Shown here piece by piece: positions 51,611 to 62,619 of a stretch of DNA of 64,000 nt. The stretch is from an uncultured Lutibacter sp. (GTDB lineage Bacteria > Bacteroidota > Bacteroidia > Flavobacteriales > Flavobacteriaceae). The stretch lies in contig NZ_CANLZZ010000002.1 in NCBI RefSeq assembly GCF_947495725.1, forward strand, positions 1-64,000, read 5' to 3'. Below the pieces are notes generated by a model, which ran no database searches, was not told the DNA's origin, and was given only the letters and a program-made list of their open reading frames with translations. How positions within the stretch are numbered: the stretch's first letter is position 1; every line of letters begins with the position of its first letter. The position numbers and the translations under genes are program-made.

Positions 51611-52456
51611 ATGAAGAACGTATTAATTTTAACTGATTTTTCTGATAAATCATGGAACTCTATTGAGTATGCTCTTGGTTTATTTCAAAACACACAATGT
51701 ACCTTTCATTTGTTACATGCTGGTAAGAGAAACGAAAATGAAGTTGAGAATGAAATTTATGACCAATTTCAAATGGTTAAAGTTTTTAATAAGCGAGACA
51801 CCAAAAGGGCTTTTGACGTGTTATTGCAAAAGTTAAAAACTCTTTCGCTAAAAGGAAATCATAAATTTGTGTCTGTTTTAGACAATAATAATATAGTTGA
51901 AGCGGCAAGAAATCAAATAAAAAATAATAAAATAGATTTAATTGTTATTGGCGCAGATGATATGACGCTAAAAGGTAAAATTAATAAAAACTCTATTTCC
52001 GAAGATGTAATTACAAAAGTTAAATGTTCTGTACTGGTGGTTCCAGAAGAAGCAAGGTTTACGGGGTTATTTCAAATTGGAGTTCCAACAGATTTTACTA
52101 ATTTTTATGAAGCTAAATTATTACAAGACTTAACAAATAGAGGTAGTTATAGCAATTCGGCCCTGCGTTTTCTATACCTTAGTAAAGAAAATGATAAATT
52201 AAATAAAGAGCAAAGTTGGAACAAAGAAACATTGCACGATTATTATATTAATAAAGAACATTCTTTTCATTCTGAAGTAAATCCAAACTTAGAAATTTCA
52301 ATGCAAAAATTTATTGAAGAAAAGAAAATAGATATTGTTGTTTTAGCGGCTAAAAACCTAAATTTATTTGAACAAATTTTATTTAGGCCAAAAACCGAAC
52401 GTTTAGATTATTACTCAAAAACACCTTTCTTAGCTTTGCACCAATCCAATTTTTGA
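51611..52456 (+). CDS. Universal stress protein; likely start 51611
   Basis: MKNVLILTDFSDKSWNSIEYAL; IDLIVIGADDMT..SISEDVITKVKCSVLVVPEEA. Confidence 0.85.
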   Translation: MKNVLILTDFSDKSWNSIEYALGLFQNTQCTFHLLHAGKRNENEVENEIYDQFQMVKVFNKRDTKRAFDVLLQKLKTLSLKGNHKFVSVLDNNNIVEAARNQIKNNKIDLIVIGADDMTLKGKINKNSISEDVITKVKCSVLVVPEEARFTGLFQIGVPTDFTNFYEAKLLQDLTNRGSYSNSALRFLYLSKENDKLNKEQSWNKETLHDYYINKEHSFHSEVNPNLEISMQKFIEEKKIDIVVLAAKNLNLFEQILFRPKTERLDYYSKTPFLALHQSNF

Positions 52457-52477
52457 TAAATTTAGCAAACAGTTTAA

Positions 52478-53092
52478 ATGAAAATAATTATAACACTAAC
52501 TATTTTATTTTTAGGAGCTCAACTATTTTCTCAAACAAATTATCAAAAATTTAAGTCGCAAGATTTTCCCATTAAAAAGTGGATTATTTTTCATCCTTTG
52601 AAAGCAAAAAAGGCTGAAATTTTATCGAAAAAAGCATTAAAAATTTCAGACTCAATTGCAGCTACAAATTTATTTAGTAACGACAAATTTGGCGGAAGTG
52701 TTGATGCCTTTAGACATGCTTTTTGGATGGCAACACTTCGTCAGCAAATTGGCAAGTGTGCTGCTCAAAGTTTAGGAAAAGCTTACGAAAGAAGTAATAA
52801 AAGAACATTTAAACGAAGTAATAGAAAAGGAACAACATCATTTTATGATAAACCTTCAAAAAAGATGGATTTGTTCAATAATAAAGTAGGTTTGAGTTTA
52901 GTAAAAAGAAATCAAATTATTAATAAAAATGAGTTGATAATTATTATTGTACAAGCAATTAAAAACGGGAAACTTAAAATTTTAAAAAAGGATTCATTTG
53001 GTAATTTTTTAAATTGTAAAGGGCAACGCTTAAATTTAATTGAAGTTAAAGGTTGGAGAAATGACAAGTGTCTTGTTTCTTCAAATAAATAG
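52478..53092 (+). CDS. Secreted protein, DUF6973-like
   Basis: GGSVDAFRHAFWMATLRQQIG...DLFNNKVGLSL. Confidence 0.55.
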   Translation: MKIIITLTILFLGAQLFSQTNYQKFKSQDFPIKKWIIFHPLKAKKAEILSKKALKISDSIAATNLFSNDKFGGSVDAFRHAFWMATLRQQIGKCAAQSLGKAYERSNKRTFKRSNRKGTTSFYDKPSKKMDLFNNKVGLSLVKRNQIINKNELIIIIVQAIKNGKLKILKKDSFGNFLNCKGQRLNLIEVKGWRNDKCLVSSNK

Positions 53093-53215
53093 TATTTTTT
53101 GTAACTAATTTGGTAAATAATTGGATATAAATAATTTTCATAAATGTATTTTTAACGCTTATCTTTGTTGTTCGGTATAATGATTGTGGCATCTGGTTAA
53201 AAATATTTTAAAAAA

Positions 53216-54448
53216 ATGAAAAAATTATTTACAATTCTATTATTATTGCTTTGTTTTCAGGTATCAGCAAACGATAAAAGACCAGCGGAATTAAATGTTT
53301 ATTTGGATTGTAGTAAATGTGATCACGCATACATTAAGCAAAACCTTAGCCATGTAAACTTTGTTAGAGATCAAAAATTTGCAGATGTATATATTTTAGT
53401 TAGAACTCAAAGAAATGGAAGTGGAGGAGTAAAATATGAATTTGAGTTTCAAGGCCAACACAAATATAAAAAAATGAGAAATAGATTGAGTTTCTCTACA
53501 AAAACAGATGATACTCGAAATGAAGTAAGAGATTTAGTTTTTGAGTATTTAAAATTAGGGTTGGTAAAATTTTGGATTAGAAGTGGTAACGATGATGTTA
53601 TTTCTATTCAATTAAAAGAAGATGATAATAAAATTGAGGCAGAAGAAGTAATTGACCTATGGAATAAATGGGTGTTTAATATTGGTTTTAGAGGAAATTT
53701 TAGCGGTGAAGAAGTGAAAGAAACCAAGTATTTAAATTACAATGCTTCAGCAAAAAGAGTGACTGAAAAAAATAAATTATTTTTAAGAATTAGCAGAAGT
53801 AAGGATAAAAAAACATTTAAAAAAGAAGATGGTAATACGGTTACAAATCAGGAAGCAACCACATTTTATTTTTCTGATGTTTTTAGTTTAAATAGTCATT
53901 GGTCTGCGGGTTTTTTTGGAGCATTTCATGAATCAACTTATAGAAATTATGATTATTCGGCTTGGCTAAAACCAGGAATTGAATATAATTTTTTCGATTA
54001 TAAGGAATCTTCAAAAAAGCAATTAATCCTTTCTTATAGAATTGGTGGAATTCAAAACGATTATATAGAAACTACATTATTTAATAAGGATAAAGAATTA
54101 TTGTGGGAGCATGGCTTAAATCTTGGGGCCGCGGTTCAACAAAAATGGGGAAATATTTCAGGGGAAATATCTTACGAAAGTTATTTGCATGACACCTCAC
54201 TAAGGGCATTTACATTTGATTTAGGTACAAACTTTCGATTGTTTAAAGGATTTTCGTTAAGTGTAAATGGAAGTTATGATATTACAGATAATCAAATTAA
54301 CTTAGCTGGAGGAGATTTAACTATTGAAGAGCTTTTATTAGCACAAAAACAGTCTCAATCGGGTTTTCAATATGCACTTAGATTTGGGTTAAATTATTCT
54401 TTTGGTTCTATGTACAATACCATTGTAAATCCTAGGTTTAGTTTTTAA
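53216..54448 (+). CDS. Putative outer membrane beta-barrel protein with soluble N-terminal domain
   Basis: 410 aa; signal peptide; C-terminal amphipathic strands, terminal aromatic (NPRFSF). Confidence 0.7.
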   Translation: MKKLFTILLLLLCFQVSANDKRPAELNVYLDCSKCDHAYIKQNLSHVNFVRDQKFADVYILVRTQRNGSGGVKYEFEFQGQHKYKKMRNRLSFSTKTDDTRNEVRDLVFEYLKLGLVKFWIRSGNDDVISIQLKEDDNKIEAEEVIDLWNKWVFNIGFRGNFSGEEVKETKYLNYNASAKRVTEKNKLFLRISRSKDKKTFKKEDGNTVTNQEATTFYFSDVFSLNSHWSAGFFGAFHESTYRNYDYSAWLKPGIEYNFFDYKESSKKQLILSYRIGGIQNDYIETTLFNKDKELLWEHGLNLGAAVQQKWGNISGEISYESYLHDTSLRAFTFDLGTNFRLFKGFSLSVNGSYDITDNQINLAGGDLTIEELLLAQKQSQSGFQYALRFGLNYSFGSMYNTIVNPRFSF

Positions 54449-54784
54449 ACTTGTACCTTTAAAAATTAGTTTTTTTAGGAAAATTTATTGGTTTGCTGCT
54501 CATTAATTTCTAATTAAAGTTTCTAGCCATATTTCTATAGGCTAATTATCCTATTTTTGAATTTTTCTCAATAAAATGTTAATCCGTAAAAAAAGGTGGA
54601 AAATTGAAAATAAAAGAGCTTTTTTTATGTGTAAAATTGTTGAATTTGCTGTATTTATTGTTGATTTATTAATTTTTTCATACATTTATTTTATAATCAT
54701 TCTAAATAGCGGAATAAGAATAAATATTCTTTAATTAAAAAGGAGAATTGAGTATCTTTGTGGCTTCAAAAAAAATAATAAAAA

Positions 54785-55453
54785 ATGAGCGTTTTATCAT
54801 CATCAATTGCAAGGAAAGTAGCAATGGCTTTGTCAGCACTTTTCCTTATCATTTTCTTAATTATTCATTTAGCAGTTAATTTAACATCCTTATTTAGTGC
54901 AGACGTTTTTAATGAGGCGTCTCATTTTATGGGTACAAATCCATTAATACAGTTTGCAATGCAGCCAGTATTAATTTTTGGAGTTGTATTTCACTTTGTT
55001 ATGGGTTTTATTTTAGAGCTAAGGAATAAGGGAGCGAGAAATGTAAAGTATGCTAAATTTAATGGAGCTGCAAGTTCTTCTTGGGCATCTAGAAATATGA
55101 TTATTTCTGGAGGTGTAATTTTAGCATTTATTGTTATTCACTTTTTAGATTTCTGGATTCCAGAATTAAACACTAAATATGTTCTTGGGGATATGTCTGG
55201 TTTACACAATGGAGAATTCAGGTATTTTGAAGAGTTACAACACAAATTTGTTCCTATTTGGAGAGTTGCTGCATATATTGTAGCGTTTGTATTATTAGGA
55301 TTGCATTTAATGCATGGTTTTCAATCTGCATTTCAATCAATGGGCTTTAACAACAAATATTCTGGTTGTGTAAAAACATTTGGAAAAATTTATTCTGTTG
55401 TAATTCCTTTAGGTTTTATTATTGTAGCATTATTTCACCACTTAAACCATTAA
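54785..55453 (+). CDS. sdhC: Succinate dehydrogenase cytochrome b subunit
   Basis: SSIARKVAMALSALFLIIFLIIHLAVN; five-TM pattern; directly precedes sdhA. Confidence 0.95.
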   Translation: MSVLSSSIARKVAMALSALFLIIFLIIHLAVNLTSLFSADVFNEASHFMGTNPLIQFAMQPVLIFGVVFHFVMGFILELRNKGARNVKYAKFNGAASSSWASRNMIISGGVILAFIVIHFLDFWIPELNTKYVLGDMSGLHNGEFRYFEELQHKFVPIWRVAAYIVAFVLLGLHLMHGFQSAFQSMGFNNKYSGCVKTFGKIYSVVIPLGFIIVALFHHLNH

Positions 55454-55465
55454 TCTTAGAAAACT

Positions 55466-57469
55466 ATGACGACTTTAAATTCAAAAGTACCACAGGGTCC
55501 AATAAAAGATAAATGGACAACTTATAAAGAAAATGTAAATCTTGTTAACCCAGCAAACAAACGTAATATAGATGTTATTGTAGTTGGAACTGGATTAGCA
55601 GGAGGTTCTGCGGCGGCATCGCTGGCAGAATTAGGATATAACGTAAAAGCTTTTGCTTACCAAGATTCTCCGCGTAGAGCGCATTCAATTGCAGCACAAG
55701 GAGGTATCAACGCAGCAAAAAATTATCAAAATGATGGAGATTCTAACTATCGTTTATTTTACGATACTGTAAAAGGAGGAGATTACCGTTCACGTGAAGC
55801 TAACGTTTTTCGTTTGGCTGAAGTATCAGGAGCTATTATAGATCAATGTGTTGCACAAGGTGTACCTTTTGCACGTGATTATGGTGGATTACTTGATAAC
55901 CGTTCATTTGGTGGTGTATTAGTATCTCGTACTTTTTACGCTAAAGGACAAACAGGACAACAATTATTATTAGGTTGTTATTCTGCAATGAACCGTCAAA
56001 TTGCTCGTGGAAAGATTGAAATGTTCAATCGTCACGAAATGTTAGACGTTGTAAAAGTTGACGGAAAAGCAAGAGGTATTATTGCACGTGATTTAATTAC
56101 TGGTGAAATTGAGCGTCATTCAGCTCACGCAGTAGTTATTGCAACAGGTGGTTATGGAAATGTATATTTCTTATCTACTAATGCAATGGGATCTAATGCG
56201 ACTGCAGCTTGGAAAATTCATAAAAAAGGAGCATATTTTGCAAATCCTTGTTTTACACAAATTCACCCAACGTGTATTCCACGTTCAGGTGATTACCAAT
56301 CTAAATTAACGTTAATGTCAGAATCATTACGTAATGATGGTAGAATTTGGGTTCCTGCAAAAATTGAAGATGCAAAAGCAATTCAAGAAGGTAAATTAAA
56401 ACCTACACAAATTGCAGAAGAAAATAGAGATTATTACTTAGAAAGAAGATACCCTGCATTTGGTAACTTAGTGCCTCGTGATGTTGCATCTAGAGCCGCA
56501 AAAGAACGTTGTGACGCTGGTTATGGAGTAAATGCTACGGGTGAAGCGGTATATTTAGATTTTGCATCGGCCATTGCTCGTTATGGAAGTGAAAAAGCTA
56601 AAGTTCAAGGAATCTCTAATCCTTCAAAAGAAGTTATTACAGAATTAGGAGAAGCTATTATTGAAGCTAAATACGGTAACTTGTTCCAAATGTACGAGAA
56701 GATCGTTGATGAGAATCCGTATAAAACACCTATGATGATTTATCCAGCTACACACTATACAATGGGTGGTATTTGGGTTGATTACAACTTAATGACAACA
56801 GTACCTGGTTTATACTGTATTGGTGAAGCTAACTTTTCAGATCACGGAGCAAACAGGCTTGGAGCTTCTGCTTTGATGCAAGGATTGGCTGACGGATATT
56901 TTGTATTACCTTACACTATTGGTGAATACTTAGCAGATGATATTAGAACTGGAAAAATTTCAACTAATTCTCCTGAGTTTGATGCAGCTGAAAAAGAGAT
57001 TAAGGATAAATTAGAATTCTTCGTTAGTAATAAAGGATCACATTCTGTAGATTATTTCCATAAAAAACTAGGTTTAGTAATGTGGAATAAAGTAGGAATG
57101 GCTCGTAATGAAAAAGGATTAAAAGAAGCTATCAAAGAAATTCAAGATATTCGTGAAGATTTCTGGAAAAATGTAAAAGTTCCAGGAAGTTTAAATGAAA
57201 TGAATGTTGAACTGGAAAAAGCGGGTAGAGTTGCAGATTTCTTAGAATTAGGAGAATTATTTGCTAAAGATGCTTTAGAAAGAAACGAATCTTGTGGAGG
57301 TCATTTCCGTGAAGAGTATGTTACTGAAGATGGAGAAGCACTTCGTGATGATAAAAATTATGCTTATGTTGCTGCTTGGGAATACACAGGAAAACCAAGT
57401 GAAGCTATTTTGCATAAAGAAGAATTAGAATTTAAAGATATTGAATTAAAAACTCGTTCATACAAATAA
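55466..57469 (+). CDS. sdhA: Succinate dehydrogenase/fumarate reductase flavoprotein subunit
   Basis: [53 protein letters not shown]. Confidence 0.98.
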   Translation: MTTLNSKVPQGPIKDKWTTYKENVNLVNPANKRNIDVIVVGTGLAGGSAAASLAELGYNVKAFAYQDSPRRAHSIAAQGGINAAKNYQNDGDSNYRLFYDTVKGGDYRSREANVFRLAEVSGAIIDQCVAQGVPFARDYGGLLDNRSFGGVLVSRTFYAKGQTGQQLLLGCYSAMNRQIARGKIEMFNRHEMLDVVKVDGKARGIIARDLITGEIERHSAHAVVIATGGYGNVYFLSTNAMGSNATAAWKIHKKGAYFANPCFTQIHPTCIPRSGDYQSKLTLMSESLRNDGRIWVPAKIEDAKAIQEGKLKPTQIAEENRDYYLERRYPAFGNLVPRDVASRAAKERCDAGYGVNATGEAVYLDFASAIARYGSEKAKVQGISNPSKEVITELGEAIIEAKYGNLFQMYEKIVDENPYKTPMMIYPATHYTMGGIWVDYNLMTTVPGLYCIGEANFSDHGANRLGASALMQGLADGYFVLPYTIGEYLADDIRTGKISTNSPEFDAAEKEIKDKLEFFVSNKGSHSVDYFHKKLGLVMWNKVGMARNEKGLKEAIKEIQDIREDFWKNVKVPGSLNEMNVELEKAGRVADFLELGELFAKDALERNESCGGHFREEYVTEDGEALRDDKNYAYVAAWEYTGKPSEAILHKEELEFKDIELKTRSYK

Positions 57470-57477
57470 GAAAGATT

Positions 57478-58221
57478 ATGAATTTAACGTTAAAAATTTG
57501 GAGACAAAAAGGGCCTCAAGATAAAGGTCAAATGGTCGAATATAAAGTAACTGATATTTCAGAACATATGTCTTTCTTAGAAATGATGGATATATTAAAC
57601 GAAAGTTTAGTTGCGAAAGACGAAGAGCCAATAGCTTTTGATCACGACTGTAGAGAAGGTATTTGTGGTATGTGTTCTTTACATATCAATGGTGAACCAC
57701 ACGGTCCGGATAGAGGAATAACAACTTGTCAGTTACATATGCGTATGTTTAAAGATGGTGATACTATTTATATTGAGCCATGGAGAGCTAAAGCATTCCC
57801 TGTAATAAAAGATTTAATTGTAGATCGAATGGCTTTTGAACGTATTCAACAAGCGGGAGGGTATATTTCGGTTAATACTTCAGGAAATACGCAAGACGCA
57901 AACGCAATTCCAATTCCAAAGAAAGATGCAGATTTATCTATGGATGCCGCTGCTTGTATTGGTTGTGGAGCTTGTGTTGCTAGTTGTAAAAACTCAAGTG
58001 CAATGTTATTTGTTTCTGCAAAAGTATCTCAGTTTGCTTTATTACCTCAAGGTAAGGTTGAAGCTGCAGACCGTGTAAGAAATATGGTAAAACAAATGGA
58101 TGAAGAAGGTTTTGGTAACTGTACTAACACTGGTGCTTGTGAAGTTGAATGTCCAAAAGGAATTTCATTAGAAAATATAGCACGAATGAATCGTGAATAT
58201 TTAAAAGCTAGCATTATCTAA
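57478..58221 (+). CDS. sdhB: Succinate dehydrogenase/fumarate reductase iron-sulfur subunit
   Basis: [31 protein letters not shown]. Confidence 0.98.
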   Translation: MNLTLKIWRQKGPQDKGQMVEYKVTDISEHMSFLEMMDILNESLVAKDEEPIAFDHDCREGICGMCSLHINGEPHGPDRGITTCQLHMRMFKDGDTIYIEPWRAKAFPVIKDLIVDRMAFERIQQAGGYISVNTSGNTQDANAIPIPKKDADLSMDAAACIGCGACVASCKNSSAMLFVSAKVSQFALLPQGKVEAADRVRNMVKQMDEEGFGNCTNTGACEVECPKGISLENIARMNREYLKASII

Positions 58222-58243
58222 ATTTATTTTAGAAATAATATAT

Positions 58244-58277
58244 AAAACCTGTTTCTTACAAGAAACAGGTTTTTTTG
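58244..58277 (+). terminator. Intrinsic terminator after sdhB
   Basis: AAACCTGTTTCTT-aca-AGAAACAGGTTTTTTT. Confidence 0.9.
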
Positions 58278-58361
58278 TGCCACAAATATTCTAAATAGAC
58301 AAGGTAATTTATGTAAATAAGAAAATTATGTATATTTAAAAGATTATATAAAAGACCTGAA

Positions 58362-59531
58362 ATGAAATTATTTAAAAATTGGACCTTATTTATTGTTTTT
58401 TTTATTGGAGTTGTATCAATAAATGCACAGCAGGAGAAAATTATATTAGAAGGTGTTATAATAGATGAAAATAATATGACAATTCCTTATGCTTCAATTA
58501 CTATTATCAATAAAAATAATGGTACTTCAAGTACAGAAGAAGGTGGTTTTAGTCTATCCGTTTCAAAAGAAAACTTAAAAGATTCTTTATTAATATCAAG
58601 TATTGGATTTGAATCTTTAAAGCTTAAAATTCAAGATTTTATCAATAATAAAAATAAAAATATTATTATTAAAGAGCACGTAACTTCTTTAAGTACAGTA
58701 GAAATCATTAAAAATATAGATTACGTAAAAAGAGCAATTAAAAATGTACGTCAAAATAGTGTAAGCTCTAGACATCAATTAAAAATTCTTTATCGAAGAG
58801 CTTCAGAAGAAGAGGGTAAATCAAGATTTTTTGTAGAACACTACTTAAATGTAATTGATTATGGACCCGGAACAAGTGGGTTTAATAATATTGAAATTGT
58901 TGAAGGTAGAAAATCAGCCGATTATCGTTTTATAAAAAAGAAGTTTCCAATTCATAATATTAAGGTGATGGCTACTAGAAACCCGATAAGAAATGGAATT
59001 AATCTTAAACAGTATAAATGGACAAAAAAAGGGGATACATCCTATGATGGCGAAGATGTAGTTATAATGGAAGGTCGAAAAGGTAAATGGAATTTTATTA
59101 GATTGTATATAGGGGTTGATACCTATGGTATATATAAAATTGAGACTTCCGATTTGGATGCTGTGTATGTTTATAAAAAGAATAAAGATGGAAAACTATA
59201 TTTAAGTTATCATAATCGTGTATGGGAATCTGAGGAGTTGCTGCCAGAATTTCAACGAAAGCTAGCCAAAAAACCAGAAGGTACAAAAGTTAAAGTTGCT
59301 TATAGACACGAGGCTTTTGTTATGAATATTGAAACTGATAGAAAAAAAATAAAATTTGGAAAACATTATAACCAGGTAATGGATATGGGAGATATGAAAG
59401 TTCCCTACAATGCAGAATTTTGGAAGAATTTTAATGTACCACCAGATACTGAGTTTTTTAGAAAAATTAAATCTGAATTAGAATCTCATTATGGAGTTCC
59501 ATTGAAAAAACAATATGAACTAGTTAACTAG
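58362..59531 (+). CDS. Carboxypeptidase-like regulatory domain protein
   Basis: LEGVIIDENNMTIPYASITIINKNNGTSSTEEGGFSLSV...DSLLISSIGFES. Confidence 0.85.
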   Translation: MKLFKNWTLFIVFFIGVVSINAQQEKIILEGVIIDENNMTIPYASITIINKNNGTSSTEEGGFSLSVSKENLKDSLLISSIGFESLKLKIQDFINNKNKNIIIKEHVTSLSTVEIIKNIDYVKRAIKNVRQNSVSSRHQLKILYRRASEEEGKSRFFVEHYLNVIDYGPGTSGFNNIEIVEGRKSADYRFIKKKFPIHNIKVMATRNPIRNGINLKQYKWTKKGDTSYDGEDVVIMEGRKGKWNFIRLYIGVDTYGIYKIETSDLDAVYVYKKNKDGKLYLSYHNRVWESEELLPEFQRKLAKKPEGTKVKVAYRHEAFVMNIETDRKKIKFGKHYNQVMDMGDMKVPYNAEFWKNFNVPPDTEFFRKIKSELESHYGVPLKKQYELVN

Positions 59532-59552
59532 AATAAAAATTAAAATATATAA

Positions 59553-60710
59553 ATGCCAACTTATAAATCGAGTATTCAGTCTAAATTACAAAATGTTGAA
59601 AGCTCCATTTTTTCAGTAATGAGTGGTTTGGCTTTTAAACACAAAGCCATTAATTTATCCCAGGGATTTCCAAATTTTGAAAGTTCTTTAGAACTTAAAA
59701 AAATGGTAAATAATGCCATGTTAAATGGGAAAAATCAATATGCTCCAATGGCAGGCATATTTAGTTTGCGAAGAACTATTTCTGAGAAAACAGAAAATTT
59801 ATATGGAATACATTATAATCCAGAAAATGAAATAACCATAACAGCCGGAGCAACTCAAGCCATATTTACAGCTATTGCGGCAACAATAAATAGGGCTGAT
59901 GAGGTAATTATATTTAAGCCAGCTTATGACAGTTATGAGCCAACTATTGAATTGTTTGGAGGAAAAGTTGTTTCCTATCAATTAAATCCAGAAACGTTTA
60001 AAGTGAATTGGGATGAGGTGAGGATGTTAATTACTCCCAAAACCAAAATGATTTTAATTAATACGCCTCATAATCCTTCGGGAAAGGTATTTTCTAAAGA
60101 AGATATGATAGCTCTTGAAAAATTGTTAGTTGGAACTAACATTATTTTGTTAAGCGATGAGGTTTACGAACATATTATTTTTGATGGAACTCAACACCAA
60201 TCGGCTGCCTTATTTCCAGGTTTAGCAGAAAGAACGTTTATAACAGCCTCATTTGGAAAAACTTTTCATAACACAGGTTGGAAAGTAGGGTATTGTATGG
60301 CTCCGAAAGAATTAATGAAAGAATTTCAAAAAGTGCATCAGTTTAATGTGTTTAGCGTTAATCATCCAATGCAAGTTGGGTTGGCAAAATATATACAAAA
60401 TCCGCAAACTTATTTAAAATTAGGTGATTTTTATCAAGAAAAAAGAGACCTTTTTTTAAGTTTAATGAAAGATTCTCGTTTTAGTTTTGCGCCATCAAAT
60501 GGTACATATTTTCAATTAATGAATTATAAAAATATAACAGACGAAGCCGATGTTGATTTTGCGATAAGATTAATAAAAGAATATGGAGTTGCTTCAATTC
60601 CAATTTCGGTTTTTAACGAAAATAACTTAGATACAAAAGTATTACGTTTTTGTTTTGCTAAAACAAATGATACCTTAAAACAAGCAGCAGAAATATTATG
60701 CAACATTTAA
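59553..60710 (+). CDS. PLP-dependent aminotransferase (methionine/glutamine transaminase-like)
   Basis: INLSQGFPNFESS; INTPHNPSGKVFS; SFGKTFHNTGWKVGYCMAP. Confidence 0.92.
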   Translation: MPTYKSSIQSKLQNVESSIFSVMSGLAFKHKAINLSQGFPNFESSLELKKMVNNAMLNGKNQYAPMAGIFSLRRTISEKTENLYGIHYNPENEITITAGATQAIFTAIAATINRADEVIIFKPAYDSYEPTIELFGGKVVSYQLNPETFKVNWDEVRMLITPKTKMILINTPHNPSGKVFSKEDMIALEKLLVGTNIILLSDEVYEHIIFDGTQHQSAALFPGLAERTFITASFGKTFHNTGWKVGYCMAPKELMKEFQKVHQFNVFSVNHPMQVGLAKYIQNPQTYLKLGDFYQEKRDLFLSLMKDSRFSFAPSNGTYFQLMNYKNITDEADVDFAIRLIKEYGVASIPISVFNENNLDTKVLRFCFAKTNDTLKQAAEILCNI

Positions 60711-61474
60711 AAATAGCTTTAATTCAATCTGAAATAGTTTGGCAAAATGCAGAACTTAATAGAATTAACTTTATAGAAATGATAAAAAACATTTCTAAAG
60801 ACGTTGATTTAATTGTTTTTCCTGAAATGTTTACCACTGGGTTTAGTATGCAGCCAAATGCAATTGCAGAATCTATGGATGGTAAAACGGTTCAATGGAT
60901 GCAAAAATTAGCTTTAAAAAAGCAAGCAGCTGTTGCAGGAAGTGTTATTATAAAAGATGAAAGTAAATTTTATAATAGGTTTTTATTTGTGCACCCATCA
61001 GGAAAAATAGAATTTTATAACAAAAGGCATTTATTTACATTGGCTGGCGAGGAGAAAGTATATACTGCAGGAGAAGAAAAAGTAATTATAAATTATAAAG
61101 GTTGGAAAATTTGCCCGCAAGTTTGTTACGATTTACGTTTTCCGGTGTTTTCCAGAAACATTGAAGAATATGATGTGTTACTATATGTTGCAAATTGGCC
61201 TAAATTAAGAATTTTAGCGTGGGATACTTTATTAAAAGCACGTGCCATTGAAAATATGTGTTATACTATTGGAGTTAATAGGATAGGCGCTGATGCAAAT
61301 AATTTAGAATACAATGGTCATTCAGCAGTGTACAATTGTTTAGGTGAAATTCAAAGTAATTTAGATGAAGAGAAAAGTTTAGTTCAACAAATTGAATTGA
61401 ACAAAAGCCATATTATCGATACACGAAAGAAATTAAATTTTTTAAACGACAGAGACTCTTTTCAAATTAATTAG
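60698..61474 (+). CDS. Nitrilase-family amidohydrolase (omega-amidase-like)
   Basis: LIVFPEMFTTGFSMQP; FYNKRHLFT; ICPQVCYDLRFPVFSRN; 13-nt overlap with the aminotransferase gene. Confidence 0.92.
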   Translation: MQHLKIALIQSEIVWQNAELNRINFIEMIKNISKDVDLIVFPEMFTTGFSMQPNAIAESMDGKTVQWMQKLALKKQAAVAGSVIIKDESKFYNRFLFVHPSGKIEFYNKRHLFTLAGEEKVYTAGEEKVIINYKGWKICPQVCYDLRFPVFSRNIEEYDVLLYVANWPKLRILAWDTLLKARAIENMCYTIGVNRIGADANNLEYNGHSAVYNCLGEIQSNLDEEKSLVQQIELNKSHIIDTRKKLNFLNDRDSFQIN

Positions 61475-61557
61475 TTTTATTTTAAGAAGTACAATTTTCA
61501 TTATAGAAAAATAAAAAAGTACAAGTATATTTTAGAAATGTACTTTAGAAATTAAAA

Positions 61558-61596
61558 AAAAGCTCAAGTGAAAATTAAATATGCACTTGAGCTTTT
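61558..61596. terminator. Bidirectional terminator between the amidohydrolase and desaturase genes
   Basis: AAAAGCTCAAGTG...CACTTGAGCTTTT. Confidence 0.8.
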
Positions 61597-61611
61597 GAAT
61601 GAATAAACTTT

Positions 61612-62607
61612 TTAGGTTAATGGATTCATCCATTTAAAGTTATATTTTGTGTCGGGTACAACTATTCGTTCTGTTATTCTGTACATTCTATCCGGTAATT
61701 TCATTAAATAATCTCTAGCTTTTTCTCCTTCAGAGGTTAAACCTGTGATTTTGTCAATTTCCCAAGTAGAGTTTAGTTTTTTAATAATATCTACATAATC
61801 AAAACCAGTATAAACTCCAGCTCTTTGTGCTACGGTCGAAAATTGATCGAACAATGTTCCTTTTGCTTCCCCAGAATGACGTAAATGCACTGCAGGCATT
61901 ACAATTTTATGTTTCATCATATGTTGAAAAGCTAGCATCATTTCGCTTGGGTCATGTTGAAATATTTGACGCACAAATTCTGTGTAAGCTAAATGGTGAC
62001 GCATTTCATCTCCGGCAATTATTTTAGACATTTTAGCTAATAATTTGTGACCATTTTTTCGAGCTATTTTAGCGACATTATTATGCGATACATAAGTTGC
62101 CAATTCTTGAAAACTGGTATACACAAAATTCTTATATGGATCACGAGATGTTCCAATGTCAAAACCATCGCTTATTAAATGTTGAGTGGTAATTTCCACT
62201 TCGCGCATATTAACTCTTCCAGAAAGATATAAGTATTTGTTTAAAACATCTCCGTGTCTATTTTCTTCACCTGTCCAGGCTCTAATCCATTTTGCCCATC
62301 CATTATCTCCTTGTTCATTGCTGTGTTGAGAAATTCCTTCTACGTCTAAAAGCCAAGATTCATAAGTGGGTAGAGCTTCTTCGGTTATAGTGTCGCCAAC
62401 TAAAACAACCCAAAAATCATCATCCATTTCTTTTGATAATTCTCGAATCTCTTTAACTTCTTCTAAAAAGTTTTCACTTTGAGAATTGGGTAAAAAATCT
62501 GTAGGTTGCCAAATTTTTTCAGGTGTAATTAAAAACTTTTCTACAAAAGTATCTATATTTTTTTCAAGGGTTAGCATTACCTCTAACCGGATATTGTGTA
62601 ATGACAT
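61612..62607 (-). CDS. Acyl-ACP desaturase (FAB2/DesA1-like ferritin-like diiron protein)
   Basis: WIRAWTGEENRHGDVLNKYLYLSGRVN; KIIAGDEMRHHLAYTEFV. Confidence 0.95.
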   Translation of the reverse strand: MSLHNIRLEVMLTLEKNIDTFVEKFLITPEKIWQPTDFLPNSQSENFLEEVKEIRELSKEMDDDFWVVLVGDTITEEALPTYESWLLDVEGISQHSNEQGDNGWAKWIRAWTGEENRHGDVLNKYLYLSGRVNMREVEITTQHLISDGFDIGTSRDPYKNFVYTSFQELATYVSHNNVAKIARKNGHKLLAKMSKIIAGDEMRHHLAYTEFVRQIFQHDPSEMMLAFQHMMKHKIVMPAVHLRHSGEAKGTLFDQFSTVAQRAGVYTGFDYVDIIKKLNSTWEIDKITGLTSEGEKARDYLMKLPDRMYRITERIVVPDTKYNFKWMNPLT

Positions 62608-62619
62608 GTTCGTTTTTTT

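Noticed and set aside
54753-54760. TATCTTTG as a full sdhC promoter
   Set aside because: Good -7 match and position, but no -33 TTG at normal spacing; not strong enough to list as a feature.
57836-58078. 80-aa ORF inside sdhB
   Set aside because: Alternate frame of a highly conserved gene.
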